NCBI RefSeq assembly: GCF_014127285.1
Contig: NZ_CP059901.1
Location: 2,480,001-2,544,000 of the forward strand
Length of the DNA stretch: 64,000 bases
Reading direction: 5' to 3'
Origin: Mumia sp. ZJ1417
GTDB lineage: Bacteria; Actinomycetota; Actinomycetes; Propionibacteriales; Nocardioidaceae
Both the position numbers and the translations under genes were made by a program. The notes below the pieces were generated by a model. That model was given only the letters and a program-made list of their open reading frames with translations. It searched no databases and was not told the DNA's origin. Shown here piece by piece: positions 43,830-54,477 of the stretch. The first letter of the stretch is position 1. Every line of letters starts with the position of its first letter.

Positions 43830-44144
43830 TCAGCGGCCGACGGTCAGCGGAGCCGCGTCAGGATCGACGGCAGCGATGATCGCGCGGATCCGCTCGACGT
43901 CGTCCTGCAGGCAGGCGACCTCGAAGTTGCCCACGGGCTCTCGACGAGACCCGATCCAGGTGTCGATCCCCTCCGCCCTCAGGGCAGCCAGGATGGGGGC
44001 ACAGCTGCGCCCCTCGCCCGGCTTCCACGCGATGATGCGGGGGCGCTCAGGGCGGTTGTCGCTCAGGCCCATCCGGCTGAGGTCACGCGGTCGACGTCGC
44101 GACCGGCTCGGGGCTGATCCGACCGGATCAGGATGGTCGTTCAT
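43830..44144 (-). CDS. Hypothetical protein
   Basis: A 104-aa predicted protein not recognised. The first 40 residues are Arg/Ser/Pro-rich; the rest looks folded (RIIAWKPGEGRSCAPILAAL, VGNFEVACLQDDVERIRAII), an alpha-beta pattern of about 65 residues with one central and one distal Cys. ATG 44144 is chosen over 44267 because the extra N-terminus overlaps low-complexity sequence, but no good ribosome site is visible for either. It could start even later, at the Met before GLSDNRPERPR. Confidence 0.5.
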   Translation of the reverse strand: MNDHPDPVGSAPSRSRRRPRDLSRMGLSDNRPERPRIIAWKPGEGRSCAPILAALRAEGIDTWIGSRREPVGNFEVACLQDDVERIRAIIAAVDPDAAPLTVGR

Positions 44145-44244
44145 CGGGGGCACCGACTCTCCACTCGCCGGCGCCGCGCCCGGGTGAGCGCGTCGAACCG
44201 GTAACCCCGACTGTACGCCACGGGATGAATATCCCTCCAGGCCT

Positions 44245-45339
44245 TCATCGGCCCATCTCGGCAGCAAGCGGGCAGTCGAACGGGCTTCGTGCCCGCAGGC
44301 CGACGTTGTTGAGGTAGCCGATCACGATCCGGTACGACCCGATCAGGCTCTCCTCTGTGTACGGGATGCCGTGGCGCAGGCAGTGCTCCCGGACGATGGG
44401 CCGCGCCCGGCGCAGGTTGGGCCGCGGCATGCTCGGGAACAGGTGGTGCTCGATCTGGTAGTTCAGGCCGCCCATCGCGGCGTCGACGAACCAGCTGCCA
44501 CGGATGTTGCGCGACATCAGGACCTGCCGGCGAAGGAAGTCGATCTTCATGGTCGCCGGGACGATCGGCATGCCCTTGTGGTTCGGCGCGAATGCGCTCC
44601 CGAGGCACACCCCGAAGACCGCCATCTGCACCGCGAAGAACGCCACTGCCTTGCCCGGAGGAAGCAGGACGAAGAGCAGCGCGACGTACGCGACGAGTCG
44701 CGTGCTGACCATCGCGAGCTCCAGCCGGCGCCACGGCAACGTGGTCCGCTCGACGAGCGTACGGATGCTGGCGGTGTGGAGGTTGAGGCCTTCGAGTGTC
44801 AGGAGCGGGAAGAAGAACCACCCCTGGCGCCGGGCGAACCAGCCGGCGAAGCCCGTGCGACTCTCGACGATGTCTCGCGTGAACGCGATCGCGCCGGGAG
44901 CGATGTCAGGGTCTCGCCCTTCTTGGTTGGGCGCTGCGTGGTGCTTGTTGTGCTTGCCGCGCCACCATCCATAGCTCAGTCCAGCGAAGGCTCCCGCGAG
45001 GATGCGCGCCGCCCAGGCGTTGGCCCGGCCCGACGTGAAGAGCTGGCGGTGTGCGGCGTCGTGCCCGAGGAAGCCGAACTGCGTGACGACCAGCCCGAGG
45101 ACGGCGGCGAGCGCGAGCTGCCACCAGGAGTTGCCCAAGAGGACGACGCCGACCCAGACGGCGGCGAACGCGGCGACCGCGAACCCGATCCGGGTGAGGT
45201 AGTAGACAGGACGCCGTCGCAGCAGCCCGCGGTCGCGGACGTCGTTGAGCAGCGTCGCGTATGCGCTCACGAAGTTCTCGGCTCGGCGCGGGGCTCCAGG
45301 CTCTTGCTGGTCGAGGGCGGTGGTCGGTCGGTCAGCCAT
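44245..45339 (-). CDS. Membrane fatty-acid desaturase (acyl-CoA/acyl-lipid type)
   Basis: A 364-aa di-iron membrane enzyme introducing a double bond into fatty acyl chains. Three His boxes are present: GHDAAHRQ, HNKHHAAPN and QIEHHLFPSMPR, the last being the front-end/linoleoyl-CoA desaturase type. About four to six helices lie between them. ATG 45339 has GGAGAGG upstream; the longer frame adds unlikely sequence. Close to a cold-shock gene, so a role in cold adaptation of membranes is plausible but not shown. Confidence 0.9.
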   Translation of the reverse strand: MADRPTTALDQQEPGAPRRAENFVSAYATLLNDVRDRGLLRRRPVYYLTRIGFAVAAFAAVWVGVVLLGNSWWQLALAAVLGLVVTQFGFLGHDAAHRQLFTSGRANAWAARILAGAFAGLSYGWWRGKHNKHHAAPNQEGRDPDIAPGAIAFTRDIVESRTGFAGWFARRQGWFFFPLLTLEGLNLHTASIRTLVERTTLPWRRLELAMVSTRLVAYVALLFVLLPPGKAVAFFAVQMAVFGVCLGSAFAPNHKGMPIVPATMKIDFLRRQVLMSRNIRGSWFVDAAMGGLNYQIEHHLFPSMPRPNLRRARPIVREHCLRHGIPYTEESLIGSYRIVIGYLNNVGLRARSPFDCPLAAEMGR

Positions 45340-45400
45340 GGCTGCCTCTCCACGAACTCTCAGAGGTCCAGGGAGAATCACTCGAGCACATCCCTCCAAT

Positions 45401-46633
45401 CTACACGGAGAGCTGTCGGTCACCCTCCACGATCTGACGCGTGACGTCGAGCGCGGTCCACAGCTCCGCGTACGAGGTGGTCAGCGGCGAGAGCCCGAGC
45501 CGGATCATGTCGGGGTTGCGGAAGTCGGGGATCACCTTGGCCGCGTACATCGCGTCGGCGACCTCGCGTGCGCGCGGCCCCTGCACCGTCACGTGGCCCC
45601 CGCGCCGCGCCGGCTCGCGCGGCGACGCGACGGTGAAGCCGTGCGGCACCAGCCACGCGTCGACCAGCGCGACGCAGTGCTCGGTGAGCGCGACGGCCTT
45701 CTCCCGGATCGCGTCGATCCCGGCCTCGGCGACCAGCGACACCGACGCATCCACGGCGACGATCCCCGGGACGTACGCGGTGCCGGACAGCATCGCGCGG
45801 ATCGACGGGTCAGCCTCGTACGACGGGCCCATCGCGAAGCGGTCCTTGCTGCTCCACCACCCCGTGATCGGCTGACGCACGGCACTCAAGTGGCGCTCGG
45901 CCACGTAGACGAAGGCGGGCGCACCGGGACCTGCGTTGAGGTACTTGTAGGTGCAGCCGACCGCGAGGTCCGCCCCGACCGCGTCGAGGGCGAGCGGGAT
46001 CACGCCGGCGGAGTGGCAGAGGTCCCAGATCACGACCGCACCGGCCGCGTGGATCTGCTCGGTGACCGCCGCCATGTCGAGCAGCACGCCCGAGCGGTAG
46101 TCGACGTGACTCAGCAGGACCACCGCCGTCCGCTCCGAGAGCACCGCTGCCAGCTGGTCGGCGGTGACACCCTCGACGACATCCGGGCTCAGCCAGCGGA
46201 CCGTCATCCCCCGGGCACCCGCGACGGACTCGACCAGATAGCGATCGGTCGGGAAGTCGGCGTCCGTCGCGACGATCTCGTCCCGCCCCTCGCGCAGCCC
46301 GCACGCCGCGTGGATCGCCTTGTAGAGGTTGACCGACGTCGACTCGGCGATGACCGTCTGCCCAGCGGCAGCACCGAGGCATGCGGCCGCCAGGCGGTCA
46401 CCGACCTGCTCGGGAAGCTCCAGCCAGCCGTCCTCCCAGCTACGGATCAGTCCCTCCCCCCACTGGCGGCGCAGGACGTCTTCGACCCGCTCCAACGTCC
46501 GGCGCGGCGGCCGGCCGAGCGAGTTGCCGTCGAGGTAGGCGACGGGGTCGTCACCGCGCAGGAACTCATCGCGGAACGCCGCCAGCGGGTCGGCGAGGTC
46601 CATTGCAACCGCGTCGTCGTACGTGAGGGTCAT
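45401..46633 (-). CDS. kynU: Kynureninase
   Basis: A 410-aa PLP enzyme cleaving kynurenine to anthranilate and alanine. YLDGNSLGRPP is the family N-terminal motif, and the PLP lysine is K230 in GCTYKYLNAGPGAP. HVDYRSG and DLCHSAGV line the cofactor site. It is translationally coupled to a P-type ATPase gene (ATGA), an unexpected neighbour. No other kynurenine pathway genes are in the window. Confidence 0.94.
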   Translation of the reverse strand: MTLTYDDAVAMDLADPLAAFRDEFLRGDDPVAYLDGNSLGRPPRRTLERVEDVLRRQWGEGLIRSWEDGWLELPEQVGDRLAAACLGAAAGQTVIAESTSVNLYKAIHAACGLREGRDEIVATDADFPTDRYLVESVAGARGMTVRWLSPDVVEGVTADQLAAVLSERTAVVLLSHVDYRSGVLLDMAAVTEQIHAAGAVVIWDLCHSAGVIPLALDAVGADLAVGCTYKYLNAGPGAPAFVYVAERHLSAVRQPITGWWSSKDRFAMGPSYEADPSIRAMLSGTAYVPGIVAVDASVSLVAEAGIDAIREKAVALTEHCVALVDAWLVPHGFTVASPREPARRGGHVTVQGPRAREVADAMYAAKVIPDFRNPDMIRLGLSPLTTSYAELWTALDVTRQIVEGDRQLSV

Positions 46634-49347
46634 GCCCTGATCTCACCATGCGCCGCGTGTGTTCCGCGCGCCCGGTCCACCGCCTTGCCCACCTCGACGA
46701 GGAGGAAGACCGCGATGGCGAGCACGGCGGTGTAGGCCCAGATGTCCAGCCCGATCGGCGCCGAGCCGAACCAGGTGTTCATGAATGGCAGGTAGACGAA
46801 GCCGAGCTGGGAGATCACCATCGCCGCCGAGGCGATCCAGACGGCCTTGTTGCCACGGAGCACGGCGGGCGTGAGGCTCGAGCGGTCGAGGTAGCGGCTG
46901 TTGAACAGGTACGCCAGCTGGCCGAGCGCGAGCATCGTCACTGCCGCCGTCCGCGCCTCGTCGAGCCGCAGGCCCGCGTCGTGCGTGCTCGTGAAGACCA
47001 GCAGGGTCGCGCCGCCGATCAGGACCGAGACCACGATGATCCGCCACCCGTACGCGAGATCGACCACGGAGGCACCGGGGTCGCGTGGTGCCCGGTCCAT
47101 CACGCCCGGCTCGGCCTTCTCGTACGCAAGGGCGAGCGACAGCGTGACGGCCGTGACCATGTTGATCCAGAGCACCTGAACGGGCTCGAGGGGCAGCGTC
47201 ATGCCGAAGAGCACGGCGATCAGCATCACCAGCGCCTGCGCCCCGTTGGTCGGCAGCAGGAAGAGCACGGACTTGCGGACGTTGTCGTAGATCCGGCGCC
47301 CCTCCTCCACCGCCAGCTCGATCGTCGCGAAGTTGTCGTCGGCGAGGACGACGTCGGCGGCCTCCTTGGTCGCTTCCGTGCCCTTGATGCCCATCGCGAC
47401 GCCGACGTCCGCCTGCGTCAGTGCAGGAGCGTCGTTGACCCCGTCGCCGGTCATCGCGACGACCTCGCGGTGGAACTGCAGCGCCGAGACGATGCGGATC
47501 TTGTGCTCCGGGCTCGTCCGCGCATAGACGTCGACCTCCCGGACGACCTCGCGCAGCTGCTCGGTGGTCATCGCCTCAAGGTCGGCACCCGTGAGCACGC
47601 CGACCCCCTCGCCGCGGACCAGTCCCATCTCCCGCCCGATCGCAAGCGCGGTCCCGGCGTGGTCGCCGGTGATCATCTTCACCCTGATCCCCGCGCGTCG
47701 GCACTTCTTGATGGCGTCGATGGCCTCGGAGCGCGGCGGGTCCACGATGCCGACGAGCCCGACGAACTCGAGCCCCTCGCTGACGTCGTCGTCCGTGATG
47801 CGGGTCTCGGCGGGCGGCGGCCCGACGGCGGCGGCGAGGACGCGCAGGCCCTGCGCTCCGAGAGCGTCGATGTGCTCCTCCCACCAGCGCCGGTCGAGCG
47901 CCTCGCGGGTGCCGTCGGCCGCCCTCTGGTGCGCGGACCGGTCGAGGATGCGGTCGGGGGCGCCCTTCACGAGGAGCACCGCCGCTCCCTCGGGGTCGCG
48001 GTCGAGCGTCGCCATGTACTTCGTCTGCGAGTCGAACGGGACGACGTCGACCCGCGACCAGCCGTCGGCGTCGAAGCCGCCCTTGAGCGCGAGCGTCCGC
48101 AGGGCGCCGTCGGTCGGGACGCCGACGAGCCCCCACCGGTCGTCCTCGTCGCGACGGACGACCGCGTCGTTGCAGCGGGCCATCACGGTGACCAGCGAAC
48201 CGAGGTCCGCGTGGTCAGCGAGCGTGGCGACTCCGTCGCCGTCGCGGATCTCGCCGTCGGGCGCGTAGCCGATCCCGGTCACCTCGTACGACTGTGCGCG
48301 CGTCACGACGGTGCGTACCGTCATCTCGTTCTTGGTGAGCGTGCCGGTCTTGTCCGAGCAGATCGTCGTCACCGAGCCCAGTGCCTCGACCGCGGGCAGC
48401 TTGCGGGTGATCGCGCGCTCGCGCGCCATCTGCTGCACGCCGAGCGCGAGGATGATCGTCACCAGTGCGGGCAGCCCCTCGGGCACCGCAGCCACGGCGA
48501 ACCCGATCGTCGCCGACACCAGCTCCTCCCCTGCGAAGTCGTGCACGACCCGGCCGACCACGACCATGATGACCGCCATGACCGCGATCAGGAGCGCGAG
48601 CGCCTTGCCGAACGCGTCGAGCTGGCGGCTGAGCGGGGTCTCCAGCGGCTCGACCTCGTCGACGAGCGTCTGGATCTTGCCGACCTCGGTGCCCTGCCCC
48701 GTCGCCGTGACCACGCCGCGCGCGCTGCCCTGGGTGATCAGCGTCCCGGAGAACACCATGTCCGAACGGTCGCCGACGCCGGCATCGGACGCGACGACGT
48801 CCGCGTCCTTGCTCGACGGCACGGACTCCCCCGTCAGCGCGGACTCCTCCGCCTGCAGGTTAGACGCGGCGACGAGCCGCAGGTCCGCAGGCACCTTGTC
48901 GCCGCCACGCAGCCGTACGACGTCACCGGGGACGAGCGCATCGGCGTCCACCCGCTCCCAGGCGCCGTCGCGGCGGACGTCGGCCTGGACGCTGAGCATG
49001 GTCCGGATCCCGGCGAGCGCCTTCTCGGCCCGGCCCTCCTGGATCAGGCCGATCGCGGCGTTGATCACGGCGACGGCGAGGATCACGGTGAAGTCGACCC
49101 AGTCCCCGAGCGCCGCCTTGGCCGCGGCGGACGCGAGCAGGATGTAGATCAGCGTGTCCTGGAACTGCGCGAGCACCCGCTTCCACCACGGAGTCGGCTC
49201 CGGAGGTGGGAGCCGGTTGGGTCCCACCTCCGCGAGTCGTTGCCGCGCCTCGTCGTGCGTGAGCCCCTCTCGCGACGTGTCGAGTCGCGTGAGGACCTCG
49301 TCGACCGGACTGGCCCAGACCGGCGGCTGTTCGGTGACCTCCTGCAT
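46630..49347 (-). CDS. P-type cation-transporting ATPase (type II)
   Basis: A 905-aa ion pump with an N-terminal cation-ATPase domain. The TGES actuator motif is at 172-175. The M4 motif PEGLP, the phosphorylation site D332 in [22 protein letters not shown] and [12 protein letters not shown] are present, and ten helices are expected. The M4/M5/M6 sequence fits P2A-like pumps (Ca or Mg/Mn), but the ion cannot be assigned. ATG 49347 follows the MacB-type permease by 44 bases; the very long frame upstream is a shadow of that gene. Overlaps kynU. Confidence 0.92.
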   Translation of the reverse strand: MQEVTEQPPVWASPVDEVLTRLDTSREGLTHDEARQRLAEVGPNRLPPPEPTPWWKRVLAQFQDTLIYILLASAAAKAALGDWVDFTVILAVAVINAAIGLIQEGRAEKALAGIRTMLSVQADVRRDGAWERVDADALVPGDVVRLRGGDKVPADLRLVAASNLQAEESALTGESVPSSKDADVVASDAGVGDRSDMVFSGTLITQGSARGVVTATGQGTEVGKIQTLVDEVEPLETPLSRQLDAFGKALALLIAVMAVIMVVVGRVVHDFAGEELVSATIGFAVAAVPEGLPALVTIILALGVQQMARERAITRKLPAVEALGSVTTICSDKTGTLTKNEMTVRTVVTRAQSYEVTGIGYAPDGEIRDGDGVATLADHADLGSLVTVMARCNDAVVRRDEDDRWGLVGVPTDGALRTLALKGGFDADGWSRVDVVPFDSQTKYMATLDRDPEGAAVLLVKGAPDRILDRSAHQRAADGTREALDRRWWEEHIDALGAQGLRVLAAAVGPPPAETRITDDDVSEGLEFVGLVGIVDPPRSEAIDAIKKCRRAGIRVKMITGDHAGTALAIGREMGLVRGEGVGVLTGADLEAMTTEQLREVVREVDVYARTSPEHKIRIVSALQFHREVVAMTGDGVNDAPALTQADVGVAMGIKGTEATKEAADVVLADDNFATIELAVEEGRRIYDNVRKSVLFLLPTNGAQALVMLIAVLFGMTLPLEPVQVLWINMVTAVTLSLALAYEKAEPGVMDRAPRDPGASVVDLAYGWRIIVVSVLIGGATLLVFTSTHDAGLRLDEARTAAVTMLALGQLAYLFNSRYLDRSSLTPAVLRGNKAVWIASAAMVISQLGFVYLPFMNTWFGSAPIGLDIWAYTAVLAIAVFLLVEVGKAVDRARGTHAAHGEIRA

Positions 49348-49391
49348 GGGTCCATCGAACCCTGCCCGGTCTTCGCCCGCACTCGCAGGGG

Positions 49392-50588
49392 TCACGGCGT
49401 CGCGAGCGCCTCCGTCGGCGACATCCGCGCGGCACGGACCGCCGGGTAGAGGCCGGCCACCGCGCCGATGAGCAACGTCGCGGCCAGCCCGCCGGCCGTC
49501 GCCCAGACCGGTACGACGGTGACCCAGTCCTGCGAGGCCGCGTACGCCGTCGTGACCCCGACCCCGATCAGGAGTCCACCGACGCCTCCCAGCAGGCACA
49601 GGATCTGCGACTCGGCCAGGAACTGGGTACGGATCTGGCCGCGTGTCGCCCCCATCGACCTCCGCAGCCCGATCTCCGCCCGCCGTTCGAGGACGGAGAT
49701 CACCATCGTGTTCGCCACCCCGACACCCCCGACGAGCAGGGCGACGCCACCGAGTCCGAGGAGCAGCCCGCCCAGGGTGTCGTCGGTCGCCTGCTTGGCT
49801 GCCAGGGCTTCCGACGGACGCGACACCTCGACCTCGTTCGGGTTCTGCGGGTTCGCCGTCGCCGCGAGGACCGCGCGCACCTCGGCCACGTACGCGTCGT
49901 CCGCGCGGGTGTAGATCGTCGTCGGGTAGCCGTCGAAGTCGAGCCGCTCCTCGGCGACGTGCCACCCGACCAGCGCCGACATGTCGAGCTCGGGCGTGAG
50001 CGCCGACGACGCGAGGACTCCGACGACGGTGAACCACTGCCCTCCGAGCCACACCTGAACGCCCGTGCCCGGACGGCTCACCCCGAGGCGCTGCGCCGCC
50101 GAGCTTCCGAGCACGACGGCCGGATAGCGCGCGGTCGCCGCGTTCAGCCACGCCCCCGCCTCCACGGAGGTGCCTGTGGTGTCGAGGAGGTCGGTCCGCG
50201 CAGCCCGTACGGAGATCCCGCCGGACTCCGCGTCGGGGACGAGGTCGGAGCGATAGACGTTCGCCGCGAGGACGGCGGTCGCCGAGGTCGACGTGACCGG
50301 AGCGATCCGGTCGACCATCGCGACCGCGTCGTCGGGCAGGTGCGAGGCGTCGCCGAACAGCGTCTCCCCCGGCGCGACGGTTAGGAGGTTCGTCCCCAGC
50401 GCGTCGAGCTGACGGTCGAGCTCGGCCCGGCTCGAGGTGGAGATGCCGACGACCGCGAGCATCGACGCGATGCCGATCGCGATCCCCAGCGCACTCAGGA
50501 CGACCCGCAGCGGGCGTGTGACCAGGCCGGAGGCACCGACCCGGACGACGTCGCGGATCCGCATCCGCGCGGGCGCGAGCCCGCTCAT
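49392..50588 (-). CDS. MacB/FtsX-like ABC transporter permease
   Basis: A 398-aa permease with the MacB layout: one N-terminal helix ([21 protein letters not shown]), a large extracytoplasmic domain of about 220 residues, and three C-terminal helices with the FtsX motif [20 protein letters not shown]. It works with the ATPase and adaptor encoded just upstream and overlapping (ATGA). Such systems use mechanical motion of the periplasmic domain to extrude antibiotics or peptides. Cargo unknown. Confidence 0.92.
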   Translation of the reverse strand: MSGLAPARMRIRDVVRVGASGLVTRPLRVVLSALGIAIGIASMLAVVGISTSSRAELDRQLDALGTNLLTVAPGETLFGDASHLPDDAVAMVDRIAPVTSTSATAVLAANVYRSDLVPDAESGGISVRAARTDLLDTTGTSVEAGAWLNAATARYPAVVLGSSAAQRLGVSRPGTGVQVWLGGQWFTVVGVLASSALTPELDMSALVGWHVAEERLDFDGYPTTIYTRADDAYVAEVRAVLAATANPQNPNEVEVSRPSEALAAKQATDDTLGGLLLGLGGVALLVGGVGVANTMVISVLERRAEIGLRRSMGATRGQIRTQFLAESQILCLLGGVGGLLIGVGVTTAYAASQDWVTVVPVWATAGGLAATLLIGAVAGLYPAVRAARMSPTEALATP

Positions 50589-51268
50589 CGTGCAACCGCC
50601 GTACGGGATACGACACGCCCGTCGCGCATCTCCACCTGCCGCGGGACGCTTGCGGCGATCTCGCGGTCGTGCGTGATCACGACGACCGTGGTTCCGGCTG
50701 CGTGGAGCTCGCGCAGCAGCCCCATCACGGCGCGTCCCGACGCGGAGTCCAGGTTGCCCGTCGGTTCGTCGGCCAACAGGAGCGCGGGCTCGGCCACGAC
50801 CGCCCGGGCGATCGCCACTCGCTGCCGCTCGCCGCCCGACAGCTCGTGTGGGCGGTGCCCTACTCGATGCTCGAGCCCGACGCGCGCCAGTGTCTCGGTG
50901 GCCCGGCGCCGTCGTTCCCGTTGGCCGACACCGAGATAGAGCAACCCGTCGGCGACGTTGTCCAGAGCGGCGACGCCGGGCGCGAGGTGGAACTGCTGGA
51001 AGACGAACCCGATCCGCCGGGCCCGCAGCGCCGACAACGCGCTGTCGGACAGGCGGGAGACGTCGTGCCCGTCGATCACGACCGTGCCTGTGCTCGGCCG
51101 GTCCAGGGTCCCCAGCAGGTGCAGCATCGTCGACTTCCCCGAGCCCGAGGGCCCGACGAGCGCGACGAGCTCGCCCCGGGCCACCCTCACGGACACGTCC
51201 CTCAGCGCGGTCACCCCGCCGGCGTACGTCTTGCCCACATCCTGCGTCTCCACGATCCAGGGACTCAT
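50585..51268 (-). CDS. ABC transporter ATP-binding protein (MacB/LolD class)
   Basis: A 227-aa ATPase. Walker A is GPSGSGKST, the Q-loop FVFQQFHL, the signature [13 protein letters not shown], Walker [13 protein letters not shown], and the switch [11 protein letters not shown]. The sequence class is that which partners FtsX-like permeases. It overlaps the adaptor upstream and permease downstream by four bases each, making a three-part exporter. Confidence 0.94.
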   Translation of the reverse strand: MSPWIVETQDVGKTYAGGVTALRDVSVRVARGELVALVGPSGSGKSTMLHLLGTLDRPSTGTVVIDGHDVSRLSDSALSALRARRIGFVFQQFHLAPGVAALDNVADGLLYLGVGQRERRRRATETLARVGLEHRVGHRPHELSGGERQRVAIARAVVAEPALLLADEPTGNLDSASGRAVMGLLRELHAAGTTVVVITHDREIAASVPRQVEMRDGRVVSRTAVAR

Positions 51269-52323
51269 GACGGGACCACCACGTTCGTCCCCTCTGCGAG
51301 GCCCTCGCCGGACACCTCGACCTGCCCGTCGGCGAACAGACCGACCTCCACGGCGACGTACGAGGTGGTGCCGTCGTCGGCGACCACCTCCAGGCCGTAG
51401 CCGCCCTCCGCGAGCGCGACGAGGGCGTTCACCGGTGCCGCGAGGACGTCCTCGCGCTCCTCCGTCACGATCGTCACCTCGACGGGGGCCGCGTCGAGAC
51501 GGCCGAGCGCCTTATGCTTGCCGATCCGTACGGTCACGGGGACGGTCGTGGTCTCCTCCCCACCCTGCGGATCCTGCTCGGCCGTCGCCACGGTGCCGAC
51601 GTCGCTGACACGACCTGCGACGGTCGTGCCGTCGGGGAGCGTGACCGAGACCGCGTCCCTCTCACGGACCTCGTCCTGGTCGGCCGCGTCGAGATCGACC
51701 GCGACCGATCGCCGCCTGCTGGTGGTGGTGAGCACTGGGCCGGTGGCCAGATCGCCGACCGCCAGCGAATGGCTCGCGACGCGGACGGCACCCGCGGCGA
51801 CCACGACGTCGCCAGGCTCGACGCGACCGGTCTCGTCGATGCCGAGATCTTCCTGCCACCGCTCGACTGCGTCGGCGGTCGCCTCGGTGAACTCCTCGTC
51901 GACGGTGAAGCCGCTGTATCCGAGGGCGGCGAGGTTGCGCTCGAGCTGCTCGACGTCCTCCCCCTCGACACCGTCGGACAGCGGCCGGTATGCCGGCACC
52001 GTGCCGTACAGGAGCACGACGGGCCGGGCATCGACCTCGAACAGGCGCTCCCCCCGCTCCACTGTCCTGCCGGTCCCCCGGAGCCAGGTCAGCGTCCCGC
52101 TCCCCCGCGCCGAGACCGTCGTCGCGGTCCCGTACCCGAGGGTTCCGGCCAGCGACTGCGTGGCGGACAGCGTCGTACGGACGACCTCGGCAGTCGCTGG
52201 GGTCGACGGCTGCGCACTCTCCGGCTCCGGGTCGGCGCCGCCGTACCCGACCGCGGCGGCCGTCGCACCCGCGATCCCGAGCCCCGCTCCTGCCGCGACG
52301 GCCACACGGGCGAGGCGCCTCAT
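51265..52323 (-). CDS. Efflux adaptor (HlyD-like) with peptidoglycan-binding domain
   Basis: A 352-aa exported membrane-fusion-like protein. A signal/anchor helix is at residues 5-26. A split biotinyl-lipoyl hybrid region flanks a peptidoglycan-binding_1 domain ([19 protein letters not shown] ... [11 protein letters not shown], about residues 115-160), and beta-barrel sequence follows. In Gram-positive bacteria such adaptors join MacB-type ABC pumps and may anchor them to the cell wall. ATG 52323 overlaps the lipoprotein stop (ATGA). Confidence 0.88.
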   Translation of the reverse strand: MRRLARVAVAAGAGLGIAGATAAAVGYGGADPEPESAQPSTPATAEVVRTTLSATQSLAGTLGYGTATTVSARGSGTLTWLRGTGRTVERGERLFEVDARPVVLLYGTVPAYRPLSDGVEGEDVEQLERNLAALGYSGFTVDEEFTEATADAVERWQEDLGIDETGRVEPGDVVVAAGAVRVASHSLAVGDLATGPVLTTTSRRRSVAVDLDAADQDEVRERDAVSVTLPDGTTVAGRVSDVGTVATAEQDPQGGEETTTVPVTVRIGKHKALGRLDAAPVEVTIVTEEREDVLAAPVNALVALAEGGYGLEVVADDGTTSYVAVEVGLFADGQVEVSGEGLAEGTNVVVPS

Positions 52324-52907
52324 GCCGTGGACCCCTCGACCTCGTCGCGGGCCCCGGGCTGCAGCGTCGCACAGGCCTCCATCGCCTTGCGGGTCTTCTC
52401 GTCGTCCTTGAAGCCCTGGAGCATCGGGCCGCCGTCGGCCTTCGGGTCCGACATATCGACGCCGTGCTCGCGCATGCACGCCGCGAACGCGCGCATCTGC
52501 TCGAGCTCCTCCTCGGTCGGCTTGCGGGTCTTCCCGTCGCCCGGCATGAGCGCGCGGCACTCCTCCATCGCCTTCTCGACCGTCGCCTGGGTGGGGCCGC
52601 TGCCCTTCTGGCTCCTGAGCGTGATCTTCGGGCCCTGGCCGTCCTCGCCAGGCTTCGGATCCTCCATGGGGACGCCGTTCTCGCGCATGCACGCGGCGAA
52701 CTCGAGCGCCTTCTCGTCGTCGGTCTTGTCGTCGTCGGACTCCTTCGAGGTCGCGGTCGGCGACGACGAGCCGCCGGCCGACGGAACCCCCGACCCGCCC
52801 GCAGACGACCCGCAGGCGGTGAGGAGAAGGAGTATGAGGGCGAGAGGAACGGCCAGGAGCCATGGTGTGTGAGGTCCTCGCTCGGAGGACGGTGCTGTGA
52901 TGTGCAT
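52320..52907 (-). CDS. Predicted lipoprotein with two FAACMR-type repeats
   Basis: A 195-aa secreted protein. A signal peptide ends in the lipobox LLTAC (lipidated Cys near residue 32). After a Ser/Asp-rich tether come two related units: FAACMRENGVPMEDP ... KAMEECRALMPG and FAACMREHGVDMSDP ... KAMEACATLQPG, each with two Cys. Similar proteins occur beside MacAB-like exporters of actinobacteria, but I know of no proven function; sensing or delivering the exported molecule, or metal binding, is inference. It sits between the histidine kinase gene and adaptor gene, co-translated with the latter. Confidence 0.82.
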   Translation of the reverse strand: MHITAPSSERGPHTPWLLAVPLALILLLLTACGSSAGGSGVPSAGGSSSPTATSKESDDDKTDDEKALEFAACMRENGVPMEDPKPGEDGQGPKITLRSQKGSGPTQATVEKAMEECRALMPGDGKTRKPTEEELEQMRAFAACMREHGVDMSDPKADGGPMLQGFKDDEKTRKAMEACATLQPGARDEVEGSTA

Positions 52908-52941
52908 GCCGCGAGCCTGGTCCCGTGGGCTCGGCACTCCC

Positions 52942-54477
52942 TCAGGACAACCTCGAGGTCCCCTCAGAGTGTGCGGGCAGCGGCAGGACGACCCGGAACG
53001 TCGCGCCGTGCGGCGTCGACCGCCGGAGCACGACCGCACCCGCGTGGGCGCTGGCGAGGGCAGCGACGATCGACAGTCCGAGCCCCGCACCACCACCTGT
53101 CCCCCGGGCACGGCTCCGGTCAGGACGGTAGAGCCGGTCGAAGATCTTCGCGGCGTGCTCGGGCGGGACGCCGGGACCGTCGTCGGCGACCTCGAGGTAG
53201 GCGTGCCGGCCGACCGGCGGCGCGCCGACGACGGACTGCACCCGGCTCGGTGGACCGCCCGCTGCATAGCCGGCTCGGACGACGACCCGTGCGTCGGACG
53301 GCGTGTGCTCGAGCGCATTGGCGACCAGGTTCGTCGCCACCTGGCGGAGCCGGGCCTCGTCCCCGGTCACGACCGGCCCTGCCTCCTCCCCCTTCACGAG
53401 CTCCAGACGGAGGTCACGACCAGGACAGCGCACCCGTGCGTCGCGGACCACGTCGGCAGCGATCCGCCCGAGCTCGACCCGTCCGCGCGCGAGCACGCGT
53501 TGTTCGTCGAGCGCGGCGAGCAGCAGCATGTCGTCGACGAGCGACCCCATCCGAGCCGCCTCGTCCTCGATCCGGCGCATGGTCGCGTCGAGCTCGGGGC
53601 CGGGGGGCGCTCCCCCGTGACGGTAGAGCTCGGCGAACCCGCGGATGGACGTCAACGGGGTCCGCAGCTCGTGCGAGGCGTCGGCGACGAACCCCCGCAG
53701 CCTCCGCTCGGAGGCCTCCCGGGCCGTCAGCGCCCCGTGCAGGCGTCCGAGCATCGTGTTGAGCGCGATCCCGAGCCGCCCGGGCTCCGTGTGCGGATCG
53801 GTGTCGTGGACGCGCGCCTCGAGCACACCACCGGCGATCGAGGCCGCCGTCGTCTCCATCCGTGTCAGCGGACGGAGCCCGATGCGGACGACGGCCAGCG
53901 CCGCACCGGCGATGAGGACCATCGCGAACAGGCTCACGGCGAGACCGATCCACAGCATCCGGCTGACCGTGGCCTCGACGTCGGAGAGGGAGGCCGCGAC
54001 CGCCAGGTATCCGCGGCTCGGTTCGGACGAGACCGCCACGCGCCAGCCTGCGCCGCCGTCGACATCGTCCACGGTGAACGTCGCACCACCGGCGCGATCG
54101 GCCAGCGCCGTGAGCGAGGGCAGCTCCGGCCCGCCCCCGTCGGCGGTGCCCAGGAGCGAGGTCTCGCTGCCGTCGGCGTCGACACGGACGATGCGTAGCG
54201 TCTCCCCCACGAGGGCATCCACCTGCGTGGTGAGCGTCCTCCCCGCGCCGCCTGTCGGCGGTTCGCCCGAGGCCTCCTGCCGGATCATGAGCTGGCCGCC
54301 GCCCGACATGCGCTCCGCCTGATCGTCCACGCGTTCGGTGAGGTAGCCCCGGAGCAGCGCCGTGCCGATCAGGGTGACCGTCACCAGCGCGACCCCCGCG
54401 GCCACGACGACCAGCGACGTCATCCGGGCACGGACAGTCCACGACCCCCACGGCCGGAGGCGGGCCCCCTCGGTCAC
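52942..54477 (-). CDS. Sensor histidine kinase
   Basis: A 511-aa membrane kinase. Helix 1 is at about residues 19-45, an extracytoplasmic sensor domain of about 130 residues follows, and helix 2 is near 175-195. HAMP, HisKA (DASHELRTPLTSIRGFAEL) and HATPase_c (NLVANALEHTP, DDGPGVP, GAGLGLSIV) domains complete it. GTG 54477 overlaps the response regulator stop (GTGA), rejecting the longer frame. It probably senses the substrate or cell-envelope stress handled by the downstream exporter. Ligand unknown. Confidence 0.9.
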   Translation of the reverse strand: MTEGARLRPWGSWTVRARMTSLVVVAAGVALVTVTLIGTALLRGYLTERVDDQAERMSGGGQLMIRQEASGEPPTGGAGRTLTTQVDALVGETLRIVRVDADGSETSLLGTADGGGPELPSLTALADRAGGATFTVDDVDGGAGWRVAVSSEPSRGYLAVAASLSDVEATVSRMLWIGLAVSLFAMVLIAGAALAVVRIGLRPLTRMETTAASIAGGVLEARVHDTDPHTEPGRLGIALNTMLGRLHGALTAREASERRLRGFVADASHELRTPLTSIRGFAELYRHGGAPPGPELDATMRRIEDEAARMGSLVDDMLLLAALDEQRVLARGRVELGRIAADVVRDARVRCPGRDLRLELVKGEEAGPVVTGDEARLRQVATNLVANALEHTPSDARVVVRAGYAAGGPPSRVQSVVGAPPVGRHAYLEVADDGPGVPPEHAAKIFDRLYRPDRSRARGTGGGAGLGLSIVAALASAHAGAVVLRRSTPHGATFRVVLPLPAHSEGTSRLS

